Of a DNA stretch of 42,014 bases, positions 26,136 to 34,088 are shown in pieces (the stretch's first letter is position 1; the number at the start of each line of letters is the position of its first letter). Origin of the DNA: a virus; IMG/VR virus record IMGVR_UViG_3300017714_000033, positions 1 to 42,014 of that record; one strand, written 5' to 3'. The notes below the pieces were generated by a model that ran no database searches, was not told where the DNA came from, and worked only from the letters and a program-made list of their open reading frames with translations. A program made the translations under genes and the position numbers.

Positions 26136-26932
26136 TCCCATTCACCTATCATACCTTGTAAGTTCTGTGCTGAAACTAATAAATCTCTTATTCTGATATA
26201 TTCCTGTTCAACATAATCCAAACCATATATTTCTTTTACTCTTGAAAGCATTGTATCTGCCGATACTTCATCAACCGGACAATCCGCACCTTGACAAATT
26301 AATATCTTACTAAGTCCATTAGTGAAAGCATCAAACATTTGAGCGAACACCCATGAAATAGGTACTAGGAAAATATCTTCTTCCATTTCCACTTTCTGAG
26401 TATCTGTCATTACCTTATACATTTCACTACTATTCCATTCGTACTCTATATATTCACCACTACTCAAAACATCAGTCCTACTACTGTATCTCTCTAACGT
26501 GTCAGTAGTCATAAACAACATCTCTTGTATGCCATACTCTTTTAGAGATAAAACTACATCTCTAATAGTAGGGTATGTGTATAACCAAGCATTTCTGTTC
26601 ATGTTCTCATCTAAAGTAGGTTCAATCGGGAAAGTATTACTTATCCTAAGAATGAGAACGGTATCGTTACCTACCTTCCTTTCGTATAATCTCCACTCAT
26701 GCCAAATAGGGTCGGGTATAGTTCCTATCGCACTTACAGACATAAGTTTACTATAGATACTCGCTATGTGTGTTTCTGTACCTAATACTAAACTAGCACC
26801 TGCTAGATAGGATGCACTTCCGTATTCATTCTGTGAATAAACTATAAGATTTACATTACCCTTGATAATTGGTTTCGCGTTACTGTTGTGCCACACAATT
26901 TCTGTGTCTTTCATTTGCTCTATATATTTCAT
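26132..26932 (-). CDS. possible PAC2-family protein
   Basis: 266 aa. Strand/helix alternation (LIVYSQNEYGSASYLAGASLVL…LFMTTDTLERY) and a C-terminal element (CPVDEVSADTMLSRVKEIYGLDY…LVSAQ) resemble the PAC2 fold of archaeal proteasome-assembly-chaperone-like proteins. The match is by pattern only. ATG 26932 follows GGTGAT; TATA-like TTAAATACG lies 43 nt upstream. First gene after a 203-bp intergenic region, coupled to the helicase candidate. Confidence 0.45.
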   Translation of the reverse strand: MKYIEQMKDTEIVWHNSNAKPIIKGNVNLIVYSQNEYGSASYLAGASLVLGTETHIASIYSKLMSVSAIGTIPDPIWHEWRLYERKVGNDTVLILRISNTFPIEPTLDENMNRNAWLYTYPTIRDVVLSLKEYGIQEMLFMTTDTLERYSSRTDVLSSGEYIEYEWNSSEMYKVMTDTQKVEMEEDIFLVPISWVFAQMFDAFTNGLSKILICQGADCPVDEVSADTMLSRVKEIYGLDYVEQEYIRIRDLLVSAQNLQGMIGEWE

Positions 26933-27002
26933 AATATCACCTGTATATATTTAACGGGGTTCATGGCGTATTTAATTCTTTTATTGATTTGTTAAATCGT
27001 AG

Positions 27003-27043
27003 AAATAATAAAACGCTGTACTGCTCTATTGTTTTTATTATTT
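27003..27043. repeat. hairpin with TGTACTGC motif in loop
   Basis: Near-perfect inverted repeat: AATAATAAAAC and GTTTTTATTATT (one extra T) enclosing CGCTGTACTGC (27014-27024). Lies in the 203-bp gap 26933-27135, which otherwise holds AT-rich sequence and TATA-like boxes for the 26932 gene. Confidence 0.6.
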
Positions 27044-27100
27044 TTATTTATTTCAAAGAGGGTAAAGAAAGGGACTATTACTTTACTACCTTTGAACAAT

Positions 27101-27147
27101 AAAAAGAATTAAGAAAAACGCTGTACCACGCCCCATTAATTCTTTTT
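27101..27147 (-). terminator. hairpin terminator-like, motif in loop
   Basis: Perfect 12-bp inverted repeat, AAAAAGAATTAA (27101-27112) and TTAATTCTTTTT (27136-27147), with a 23-nt loop carrying CGCTGTACCAC (27119-27129). Read leftward, the stem straddles the stop of the 303-aa gene and ends in A/T-rich sequence followed by T-runs, suggesting a transcript end between the two halves of the leftward block. Confidence 0.5.
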
Positions 27148-28047
27148 GAATGCCCCCCTAACATCCAAAAACATTTCGTGCATCAATCTATTTCTGTCAT
27201 GCCTAGCCAAGTTATAGATACGAACACTATGCTTTACATAGCCATTCAAGACTGGATAGTTTCTATCAGTCATCTCATCTTGGTATACTACCGGACACCA
27301 TTTTCTAGTCTCTTCAATACCTGCGTGTAAATCTCTGATTACTCTTTCTACTTTGAAAGTATCTTCAAAATTAAGATTCTTAGCAAGTGTCGGTTGTATG
27401 AAATAATTAGTAGCCCACACCTCTTTGTCTTTTTCGTGTTGCTTCTGCATTACATTATATTTACCGTTAATGTATGTATCACCATTATTCAGTATTTCCA
27501 TCTCAATCTCATCTGCATATTGTGAAGTGGCAATAAGTTTTACCGAGTTATCATCATAATTATATATCTTAGAAGTATATCCTAGATTCTCAAGTAAATC
27601 TACACAACCGTTCAAATCGTGAGAATCCTGTATATCCTTCGTGTTTATACTCGTAATTACTTTATGCCCTGTTGTAAGTATTCTGAATCTACCTGTCAAA
27701 GTTTTAGCCGAACCTTCTAAAGTCATCCAGTATTCGAGAGTTTCTTTTAGTGCCATTCTCTTGTAGATTGCCATGAAAGCCCTATGACCTATACTACTAT
27801 CCAATAGACCCGTTAATAATGATTTGATAACTGCTCTATCTACAATATAGAAAGTCTGTCCTTTCATTTCTAGTTCAACAAGTGGTTGCCATATACTTCG
27901 GTTCTGTTTACCATTTCTAGCAGCACTAGCATAATGTATAGTACAAGACTCTACATCCAAAAATAAATTGTTCTGTATATTATTCTTGTATGGTCTTAGA
28001 TTAAAGTCTGAATCAAACAAATCATCCAAGTTATTAATCCATGTCAT
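27136..28047 (-). CDS. unrecognised protein (303 aa)
   Basis: 303 aa from ATG 28047, with GGGGGTGAAACT just upstream and ATGA overlap with the preceding small gene; the longer frame to 28137 is not favoured. Mixed alpha/beta; motifs such as FLDVESCTIHYASAAR and VIRDLHAGIEETRKWCPVVY give no family. Length, coupling and composition support a real gene. Last gene of the right half of the block, followed by a hairpin terminator. Confidence 0.75.
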   Translation of the reverse strand: MTWINNLDDLFDSDFNLRPYKNNIQNNLFLDVESCTIHYASAARNGKQNRSIWQPLVELEMKGQTFYIVDRAVIKSLLTGLLDSSIGHRAFMAIYKRMALKETLEYWMTLEGSAKTLTGRFRILTTGHKVITSINTKDIQDSHDLNGCVDLLENLGYTSKIYNYDDNSVKLIATSQYADEIEMEILNNGDTYINGKYNVMQKQHEKDKEVWATNYFIQPTLAKNLNFEDTFKVERVIRDLHAGIEETRKWCPVVYQDEMTDRNYPVLNGYVKHSVRIYNLARHDRNRLMHEMFLDVRGAFKKN

Positions 28048-28244
28048 AGTTTCACCCCCAAAGTAAGGGGTGTGACTACGCCTTTTGAAATACAGATGCA
28101 CAAAACAAAACAACGAACAAAGGAAAGGCGTAGCCACGATGCTAATGAGGCAATACCTTTGTCGCTATTCTGTTGGTAGTTCATGCCGTAGTTAAATGTT
28201 ACTACATTAAAGAATACTCTTGAGTGTTTATTTATCCTCATCAT
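28044..28244 (-). CDS. 66-aa microprotein
   Basis: ATG 28244 overlaps the 35-aa gene stop (ATGA) and its TGA overlaps the next ATG (ATGA at 28047-28044). Basic N-terminus (MMRINKHSR), then a Cys/Val/Leu-rich stretch (LSFVRCFVLCICISKGVV) that could be membrane-associated. The DNA carries a 14-bp inverted repeat (28072-28085 and 28124-28137, one mismatch). Support comes mainly from the exact coupling at both ends. Confidence 0.5.
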   Translation of the reverse strand: MMRINKHSRVFFNVVTFNYGMNYQQNSDKGIASLASWLRLSFVRCFVLCICISKGVVTPLTLGVKL

Positions 28245-28348
28245 GCTAACCACACCCCTAGACCTGCTACTAATATTCCAATAGCAATTCCTCTACAGAC
28301 GTAAGCAAATATCTCGAAGAAATAATCTTTTAAGGTTGATTGTATCAT
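28241..28348 (-). CDS. 35-aa single-pass membrane microprotein
   Basis: ATG 28348 overlaps the upstream stop and its TGA overlaps the next ATG, both as ATGA. Residues 9-34 are hydrophobic (EIFAYVC…IAIGILVAGLGVWLA), enough for one membrane segment. Function unknown; small viral membrane proteins often act on envelope or lysis, but nothing here shows that. Confidence 0.6.
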   Translation of the reverse strand: MIQSTLKDYFFEIFAYVCRGIAIGILVAGLGVWLA

Positions 28349-28563
28349 TCAGCCCACTCCAAATCTAAATCGTATATTACATCTTCTAAATCTAAAGTAT
28401 GTCCTTGTGTATCTCCGCATTTTTCACAACGCAAAGTAATAAGAACGTCTGCACTTGGATTAGTAGGGTCGGGCTTGTTAATAATCTCAAACCCGTCAAT
28501 ATAAACATTCTCATGCAAACACAGATTCTCATCAAGATATTCTTGACCTCTTCCATCACTCAT
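28345..28563 (-). CDS. 72-aa acidic zinc-site protein
   Basis: Has C15…H17 (NLCLHEN) and LRCEKCGDTQGH (C-x2-C), a likely zinc ribbon, with an acidic C-terminal half (LDLEDVIYDLDLEWAE). Coupled by ATGA on both sides. No family recognised. Confidence 0.65.
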   Translation of the reverse strand: MSDGRGQEYLDENLCLHENVYIDGFEIINKPDPTNPSADVLITLRCEKCGDTQGHTLDLEDVIYDLDLEWAE

Positions 28564-28766
28564 TCCTCATCATCTCCCTTATTAATCGGTGGGTCGAGTA
28601 GTAACTCTATAGAGTTTTCTCCATCGTACACAAGACCTATAACTTTACTATCTGAATTGTTTTCAATCCTCTCTATGGCGTGTTTTAATTGCTGACACCT
28701 AACAAAGTACCCACTACGTTGTGCGTGATTTACTTTTATGTCAATCATAACTCTTTCCTCACTCAC
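28560..28766 (-). CDS. small protein, unrecognised
   Basis: 68 aa from GTG 28766 (GTGA overlap); ATG 28748 is an alternative with GAGG upstream. Alpha/beta pattern (MIDIKVNHAQRSG…VIGLVYDGENSIELLLD) with an acidic end. No motif recognised. Confidence 0.6.
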   Translation of the reverse strand: MSEERVMIDIKVNHAQRSGYFVRCQQLKHAIERIENNSDSKVIGLVYDGENSIELLLDPPINKGDDEE

Positions 28767-29023
28767 TCTTCCTCACCCCCACAATACAGCAAAGATTCAC
28801 CGTGACATTCATCACAGTCGCCATCATACATGGTCGGTTCAATATCATCCCCGTAGTTGTACGGCACATCGTCTATCGCTAGACATACGGCACATACGTT
28901 ACCGGAGTCGCCCTCATCATCTGATACTCGGTACATCCCTGTTATACATGGTTTGTTACCTTTGTACCAAAATGTGTTCATCAACTCAATTCCTTTTATC
29001 ATCTTTTCTCTTCTTGTTTTCAT
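28763..29023 (-). CDS. 86-aa Cys-rich protein, probable zinc binding
   Basis: Cys pairs CAVC and CDECHG plus further Cys (KPCITG, LYCGG) in an acidic context suggest one or two zinc sites. ATG 29023 overlaps the MazG-like gene stop. No family recognised. Confidence 0.65.
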   Translation of the reverse strand: MKTRREKMIKGIELMNTFWYKGNKPCITGMYRVSDDEGDSGNVCAVCLAIDDVPYNYGDDIEPTMYDGDCDECHGESLLYCGGEEE

Positions 29024-29274
29024 TCAATCAACTCCTTCAATTCATGTGTTTCTATTTCTAAGTCTAAGTAAGACTTGATACCTTTACGCAACCTCTTAAT
29101 TTCCTCTAACAATTTTTCTGTATATACAATTGCATCCATCATTTCTTCTTGAAAATGATTTAACCATTGTTCTAAACTCAAATCACTTCTTTCCATAGTA
29201 ACTCCGTATTTCTTTTTACCGACTGCTGCTCTAGCCTGTATCTTCTCACATACTTTATCCTCTATTCTACTCAT
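29020..29274 (-). CDS. MazG/dNTP-pyrophosphohydrolase-like small protein
   Basis: 84 aa, all helical. GKKKYG…DLSLEQWLNHFQEEMMDAIVY follows the pattern of the short phage all-alpha NTP-pyrophosphatases: KYG segment, WL, then EE-x2-D (E43, E44, D47), the metal-binding helix. Such enzymes remove unwanted or damaged dNTPs. It is shorter than full MazG, so it would need to multimerise. Coupled by ATGA both sides. Family fairly likely, activity inferred. Confidence 0.6.
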   Translation of the reverse strand: MSRIEDKVCEKIQARAAVGKKKYGVTMERSDLSLEQWLNHFQEEMMDAIVYTEKLLEEIKRLRKGIKSYLDLEIETHELKELIE

Positions 29275-29555
29275 TTGTTAGTCCTCCAATAATCGGGTTC
29301 GCTGTCATCCTCTTCTCTTTTATTTTCTTTGACAACATTAGCAACATCCTTCACTAAGTCTCGGTATTTCTTGGTTGCTGCTGCTGTCCTATGTGCTGCT
29401 ACACCAACCCAAGGCCAAGTCTCTTGTATCAAGGCACGAAGGTGAATCAACTCATCCTCTAGTTGTTCCCTTGTGTAAAAATCAAGACCTGCTCTATCTC
29501 TTACCTCTGTTCTAAGTTTATCCTTTGGGCTTACATAATCACCTATCTTAACCAT
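29271..29555 (-). CDS. small helical protein, unrecognised
   Basis: 94 aa from ATG 29555, with AGGGGTGAT 4-6 nt upstream; GTG 29564 possible. Helical and charged with an Ala/Thr-rich centre (AHRTAAATKKY). The stop overlaps the MazG-like start (ATGA). No motif recognised. Confidence 0.6.
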   Translation of the reverse strand: MVKIGDYVSPKDKLRTEVRDRAGLDFYTREQLEDELIHLRALIQETWPWVGVAAHRTAAATKKYRDLVKDVANVVKENKREEDDSEPDYWRTNK

Positions 29556-29556
29556 A

Positions 29557-29832
29557 TTAATCACCCCTCTCGACCCAGTTCATATAGGCTTCATAGTCAA
29601 TCATCTCGTAGGTTCTTAGTGCAATCTTCATTCCTGTCTTGCGGATAAATGTTGAACGTATTCCTTTGCTACCTCTCATCAAATTACTGATACTTCTTTG
29701 TGTGGATGTATTTACTCTAGGCGACCTTTCATGTAGTTTGTCTGCTAACTCTTGTGCAGTCAATCCTTCGTTTACTGATGAAAGTATTTCACCTATCTTC
29801 CTTCTACGGGATATTTGCTTTCTTCTACCCAT
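29557..29832 (-). CDS. winged-helix-like small protein (paralog group)
   Basis: 91 aa, basic N-terminus (MGRRKQISRRRK), then GEILSSVNEGLTAQELADKLHE…QRSISNLMRGSKGI and a strand pair, a clear winged-helix layout. Fifth member of the group in this window. Likely DNA- or RNA-binding regulator. Confidence 0.7.
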   Translation of the reverse strand: MGRRKQISRRRKIGEILSSVNEGLTAQELADKLHERSPRVNTSTQRSISNLMRGSKGIRSTFIRKTGMKIALRTYEMIDYEAYMNWVERGD

Positions 29833-29836
29833 AATA

Positions 29837-30994
29837 TCAGTCCTCCAATATTTCTGATAACATCGCAGTCCTGAATGCTAACGACAATCCACCATTTCCT
29901 TCTATCGCAAGACCAAAATAATTGTATTTTTCTAAATACTTTATCAAGAGTTTAGACCTAAGACATTCATTTTCAATGACTGTATGGTATAGACTAAGTT
30001 GCTTTGTGAAATTAGTATTCTCGAAAATATTATCCTCTTTAATCAAATCTAAGAAACTATCTCTTATACTAGTGTATTGACGTTCCTTTACTACTTTCCT
30101 TGCGATTAGATTTACTTTAGTCCAAAACATTTCTGTCAATTCAGAAGATGTATACTCTTTCACTTCTAGAGGTAGATAGGGGTAGGACTCTATATCAGCA
30201 GTTTGTATTTGTCTGTAATAAGTCTCAATACCTCTGCCTATAGTATATTTATTATTACTACCCAATATCAAATCTCTAAATCTACCCTTAAAGTATTCAT
30301 CTAAATCTATCTCAGAATCATTTAATTCTTTTGTCCTTTTCGCTATCATTCCTCTAACATTTTTCTCTACACGATTAACCAACTCAGTATATGAATCCAT
30401 TTCTTTCTTTGTTTTGTATATATCATATTTATTAGTCACATCGGTAAACCAATTTATGAAATCGTCACTTAAGAACATGGTCTGATTTTGATAGGTAACT
30501 GTTGCACCTCTAGCGTTATACTTACCTTCCATCAAAGTCAAGGGCTTCGGACATATCTTAAAGATGGGTGAGTCATCATAAATACTAAAGGTCATCAAAT
30601 GATTCGCGTATTTCTTCAAACAATATACACCGTGTTGCATTTCCTCTTTAGTATAGTTTTCTAATAACCAGTTTCTCATCTTCTTTCGGTCAAAGCGGCG
30701 ATACCCTTCATACGGGCATTTATATCCCGTACATCTGTCAACAATACACCTGCCTCTTGTTCCGCCATCAGTCCAATAAGGGGTAAAGACCGAGATAAGT
30801 AGGAAGTCGTGAAAAACATTAGGTAAGCCTTGCTCATTGGTTTTTACATTAGACCTGTAAAGACTTTGTGGCTTCTTAATCGTAATCCATTTCTTAGAAT
30901 CAAAAGGTATTGAGACATTCTCTTTGGCTCTTAAATACTTTGAACCTTTAGTAACCTTTCCTTCTTTAGTCGTTAAAGTATTCTTTATTGCCAT
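29837..30994 (-). CDS. unrecognised protein (385 aa) with Cys cluster
   Basis: Starts at ATG 30994, sharing bases with the upstream stop (TAATG); the longer frame to 31012 is inside the zinc microgene. A Cys cluster GRCIVDRCTGYKCPYEGY lies near the N-terminus; the rest is helical with many Lys/Glu and Tyr. No family recognised. One of three large unknown proteins in this part of the block. Confidence 0.75.
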   Translation of the reverse strand: MAIKNTLTTKEGKVTKGSKYLRAKENVSIPFDSKKWITIKKPQSLYRSNVKTNEQGLPNVFHDFLLISVFTPYWTDGGTRGRCIVDRCTGYKCPYEGYRRFDRKKMRNWLLENYTKEEMQHGVYCLKKYANHLMTFSIYDDSPIFKICPKPLTLMEGKYNARGATVTYQNQTMFLSDDFINWFTDVTNKYDIYKTKKEMDSYTELVNRVEKNVRGMIAKRTKELNDSEIDLDEYFKGRFRDLILGSNNKYTIGRGIETYYRQIQTADIESYPYLPLEVKEYTSSELTEMFWTKVNLIARKVVKERQYTSIRDSFLDLIKEDNIFENTNFTKQLSLYHTVIENECLRSKLLIKYLEKYNYFGLAIEGNGGLSLAFRTAMLSEILED

Positions 30995-31113
30995 TAGAAC
31001 CAACCCCCACATTTACCACAAATACTAGGGTGTGCGGGCATCTCTTCACCTGCTCTACCACAAGTGCATTTACTATCATCATTAAAGATAAAGTCGTTAT
31101 CTCCAAAAACCAT
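30994..31113 (-). CDS. 39-aa zinc-ribbon microprotein
   Basis: ATG 31113 directly follows the stop of the 28-aa gene; TAA overlaps the next ATG (TAATG). CTCGRAGEEMP and CGKCGG make a minimal zinc ribbon (C16, C18; C32, C35). An AGGAGG site lies upstream, inside the 28-aa gene. Function unknown. Confidence 0.7.
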   Translation of the reverse strand: MVFGDNDFIFNDDSKCTCGRAGEEMPAHPSICGKCGGWF

Positions 31114-31200
31114 TCACTCTTCCTCCTGTAATCTTTTAAGGTTTAATCTACGGACTTTATACTTCATGTTGTATCTGTATCTCTGTGCTGCTTTAGTCAT
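31114..31200 (-). CDS. 28-aa basic microprotein
   Basis: ATG 31200 overlaps the KOW-like gene stop (ATGA); TGA directly precedes the next ATG. Sequence is highly basic and aromatic (MTKAAQRYRYNMKYKVRRLN). Very short, but the exact coupling on both sides supports it; it may only serve to couple translation to the zinc microgene. Confidence 0.45.
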   Translation of the reverse strand: MTKAAQRYRYNMKYKVRRLNLKRLQEEE

Positions 31201-31427
31201 TGTTTCATCCCTTTCCTTGATATTATACTAGGAGTTGTTCTCCATACTGAACCAGTAGGTATAACTCTTTTACCACGACCTCTTCCGTAACTTCTATCCT
31301 CAGTTGCCCTTATCGCAACTGTTTTTGTGTTAATTTTAACTACAACACCTTCCGTCATTTTTCCGCCATTCAGGTTCTTCCTACCGAATCTTACTTTCAT
31401 GCCTATTTTAATATCCTCTATATTCAT
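31197..31427 (-). CDS. KOW/SH3-like conserved phage protein
   Basis: 76 aa. IKIGMKVRFGRKNLNGGKMTEGVVVKIN, then ATEDRSYGRGRGK and GSVWRTTPSII, follows a family frequent in phages and bacteria with a small beta-barrel resembling KOW/SH3 modules. Function not established to my knowledge; the Arg-rich loop suggests nucleic-acid contact. Coupled by ATGA on both sides. Confidence 0.6.
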   Translation of the reverse strand: MNIEDIKIGMKVRFGRKNLNGGKMTEGVVVKINTKTVAIRATEDRSYGRGRGKRVIPTGSVWRTTPSIISRKGMKQ

Positions 31428-31720
31428 TCTACATCACCTACTGTAAAGATAGTTCCTGATTCTAAATGTATGTCGTAGGCTGTTCCTCTATTTGTCAAAG
31501 CAACGATTCGTGTTATGTCAATACTAGTGTGACCGGAATGGGTGCGGAATAATAGGTATCTAGGGTTTTCTCTTGAGAACTTAGATTGTGAACAAAGTGC
31601 GTCTTTGCATTCAAGTATAGTTTGTATAAGCATCTGCACATCTCCTGTATTTCTCATTGGGCCATCAACTAGTTTAAGGTCTATACTACTTTTCTTATAT
31701 GGTGTATTGTTTAGTGTCAT
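31424..31720 (-). CDS. small protein, unrecognised
   Basis: 98 aa; helix-rich first half, beta-rich end (YDIHLESGTIFTVGD). ATGA couplings at both ends. No motif recognised. Confidence 0.6.
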   Translation of the reverse strand: MTLNNTPYKKSSIDLKLVDGPMRNTGDVQMLIQTILECKDALCSQSKFSRENPRYLLFRTHSGHTSIDITRIVALTNRGTAYDIHLESGTIFTVGDVE

Positions 31721-31962
31721 TCCTCATCACCTACAATATTCCAATTACGTTCCAAATCCCTTTGACTTTGCCATGCCGATTTGGTGTCCACATTCCAAAG
31801 TATTACTCCCGTATCACATACTTCATATCCTATCACATGAGATATGACACCGTTGTGTATATTCTTCAAAACACAATTACGGTAGTCTTTCATCCCTTCC
31901 GGTATAGGGGCATTCTTTCTTAATTCATCTTGTTCCTCATGGGTCATTTTAGTTTTACTCAT
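31717..31962 (-). CDS. small protein, unrecognised
   Basis: 81 aa from ATG 31962, with AAGTGATGCTA upstream and overlap with the preceding stop (ATGAGTAA). Ends acidic (IVGDEE). No motif recognised. Confidence 0.6.
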   Translation of the reverse strand: MSKTKMTHEEQDELRKNAPIPEGMKDYRNCVLKNIHNGVISHVIGYEVCDTGVILWNVDTKSAWQSQRDLERNWNIVGDEE

Positions 31963-33784
31963 TAGCATCACTTCCTGTATCTTTAGCGACTAGGCTTCCA
32001 CCTTTAAGGGTGTCGCTATCCCTAATTCCTGTTGCTTTTCTTACCTGCTGCAACCACATCTCTTCTCTGCATATTTCAATATATTTAACGTGTGAATCTA
32101 TCTCAGAACCAAGGCTCTTAACCTCTTTTTCATAAGCATCTATAATCAGATTACTTCTATCGTAAATGTAACTTGCGGTGTCAAGACTCTCTCTATACTT
32201 TTGTTCTAACACACTTTCTTTCTCCGTATTAGTAAGGTTGGACATTATCAATTGACTTCTTGCTTGTAACTCTTCTAAGTCTATGTTCTTCCATTGTCTG
32301 TTCGTTAAGACACTACTATTCTGATTCGGAGATGAAAGGACTTCTAGGGATTTTACTATATCGTCATAGGTTATTTCCCTTTCATCATCGAAGTTAATTG
32401 GGGCTGAAAGATAATTATTCGCTGCTTTAGTGTAATCTTCTAGGGCTGAATCAACTGCACTTAGTTGTTCCATCCTTTCTTCACCCACAACACCTTCTGT
32501 TTTACTCCAACTTCTTTTTATCGCTGTTCTAAAAGCATTAACTCTTACGAATGTTTCTAAGTCTATATCATTACTACCGAAGGCAGCCATACAAGCAGTT
32601 CTCAAATCCCCGCAACATTTCTTTATTCTCTCAAGTTTAATTCGAGTATTGGCTGTATGTCTAAGATGATTGTTAGGATGAGTGTTACCATCCCAATCTC
32701 TATGCCCCCAATATAATTCGTGACCTTCTTCAAACGGGGCTACTATATTCATAATTTTTATAGTTCTTGTTACAGTAGCATTGAGTTTTTCTCTTTCCTC
32801 TTTCTTTTTTATTTCAACGTCAAAGTTAGTTGAATCCTTCAAACAAGCAATTAATTTATCAAATACTTTCAAGTCTAAAACAAGTGCATTCTGCCACTTT
32901 GTATGAGCCGACCTATTAATTGTGGAAAATGTTCCTAAAGACCTTGCACCTTTCCACTCATCTCTCTTGTAATTTTGCTGTTTACCGTGAGATACTATAA
33001 GGTAACGAGATTGAGTCTTTTTCTGCGTGGCTTCGTTTCTAAAATTAGCAACAAATCTTTCCAAGTCTTTTATAGAGTTTGACAAATATTGAAAGTCTGT
33101 GTTTTCAATAACTTTGTTTCTAATATTCGCTTCTATATCTGACAACGTGTTGTCGAACTTAACGTGTTCAGAATACAAATCATTATCTGTTTTTAGCCCT
33201 AAAGAAATCCAATATTGGTTGTAGTAACTTTTCCAATTGTAAATATAATAACCACCAAGAGCCGCCATCAAATCTGTCATAGTGTACTCTAATACTCTTC
33301 TTGTATCAAAAGGTACATCTTCATTAATACATCTTCTCGATTCGTACCAAACTTTCCAGTCTCTTATACCTCTTAAATTATTCATAAAATCGTATAAAGC
33401 CCAACTGCCACCAGTAGAGATTTTTGTTGTTTTGTTTGTTACTATATCTTTCATATTACATTTATTTGTGTTATCTAGTTTATACATATTGGCCTTAAAA
33501 AGTCTATTACTCAGATGTTGACCGTTCATCATCCCCCTAGAAAAATCTCGGTATCTAGGTGCTGCACCGCTATTTCTATCTTCTTTAGCGATTAATCTAT
33601 TTTTAGTAATCTGTTCTTCAATATCTTTTTTCGCTGTTTCTGCATACGCCCTCATTCTATTAGAAGGAACATCTATGTGCTTCAAATGTGAAAAGTCTGT
33701 TGTTCTATACACTTCACCGAGAGGGAAAAATAATTCTTCGAGAAGCATATCCGATGTTAAATCAATCTTGAAAGTATTACTCAT
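31955..33784 (-). CDS. large unrecognised protein (609 aa)
   Basis: Largest unknown of the leftward block. Mostly helical and charged, with long predicted helices in the last 150 residues (LEELQARSQLIMSNL; YIYDRSNLIIDAYEKEVKSL) that could form coiled coil. A central RYLIVSHGKQQNY…WKGARSLGTF segment stands out as a possible nucleotide- or nucleic-acid-binding strip, but no catalytic motif is recognised. ATG 33784 overlaps the upstream stop (ATGA). Codon use is like its neighbours. Confidence 0.75.
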   Translation of the reverse strand: MSNTFKIDLTSDMLLEELFFPLGEVYRTTDFSHLKHIDVPSNRMRAYAETAKKDIEEQITKNRLIAKEDRNSGAAPRYRDFSRGMMNGQHLSNRLFKANMYKLDNTNKCNMKDIVTNKTTKISTGGSWALYDFMNNLRGIRDWKVWYESRRCINEDVPFDTRRVLEYTMTDLMAALGGYYIYNWKSYYNQYWISLGLKTDNDLYSEHVKFDNTLSDIEANIRNKVIENTDFQYLSNSIKDLERFVANFRNEATQKKTQSRYLIVSHGKQQNYKRDEWKGARSLGTFSTINRSAHTKWQNALVLDLKVFDKLIACLKDSTNFDVEIKKKEEREKLNATVTRTIKIMNIVAPFEEGHELYWGHRDWDGNTHPNNHLRHTANTRIKLERIKKCCGDLRTACMAAFGSNDIDLETFVRVNAFRTAIKRSWSKTEGVVGEERMEQLSAVDSALEDYTKAANNYLSAPINFDDEREITYDDIVKSLEVLSSPNQNSSVLTNRQWKNIDLEELQARSQLIMSNLTNTEKESVLEQKYRESLDTASYIYDRSNLIIDAYEKEVKSLGSEIDSHVKYIEICREEMWLQQVRKATGIRDSDTLKGGSLVAKDTGSDANE

Positions 33785-33975
33785 TGTTCCACCGCCTTCA
33801 ATTCAGCCTCATAACCTCTAGGCATCCAAACTTTACCACCCCAAGTCCATCTACCTAGTTTTTCTGAAATCTTATGGTGTTTGATGGCATGAGCAATAAA
33901 CACTTGCTCACCATTCGGTTTTACCAATACTAATTCTCCTACTTCTTGCTGTAACTGTTTTCTTCCTTTATTCAT
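33781..33975 (-). CDS. small protein, unrecognised
   Basis: 64 aa; beta-rich (VGELVLVKPNGEQVFIA), then a basic, Trp-rich part (WTWGGKVWMPRGYEAE). Coupled by ATGA to both neighbours. No motif recognised. Confidence 0.6.
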   Translation of the reverse strand: MNKGRKQLQQEVGELVLVKPNGEQVFIAHAIKHHKISEKLGRWTWGGKVWMPRGYEAELKAVEQ

Positions 33976-34088
33976 TTTATCACTTCCGTATTTTCTGAGG
34001 GTATTCTCCCCTCTCGTTCTAAATTAGGGGTTTCCGGTACATAAGCCCTTTCCTTCGCCCAATAGATTTTTCCTTGATTGTAGTACAT
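33972..34088 (-). CDS. 38-aa microprotein
   Basis: ATG 34088 directly follows the upstream stop; TGA overlaps the next ATG (ATGA). Sequence begins MYYNQGKIYWAKERAYVPET; polar, no motif. Supported by exact coupling and by filling an otherwise empty 113-bp gap. Confidence 0.5.
   Translation of the reverse strand: MYYNQGKIYWAKERAYVPETPNLEREGRIPSENTEVIK

Noticed and set aside
28072-28137. Inverted repeat arms GTGACTACGCCTTT and AAAGGCGTAGCCAC as a riboswitch or leader structure
   Set aside because: Lies inside a coupled 66-codon frame and has a 38-nt loop with no recognisable RNA class; left only as a note in that gene's entry.
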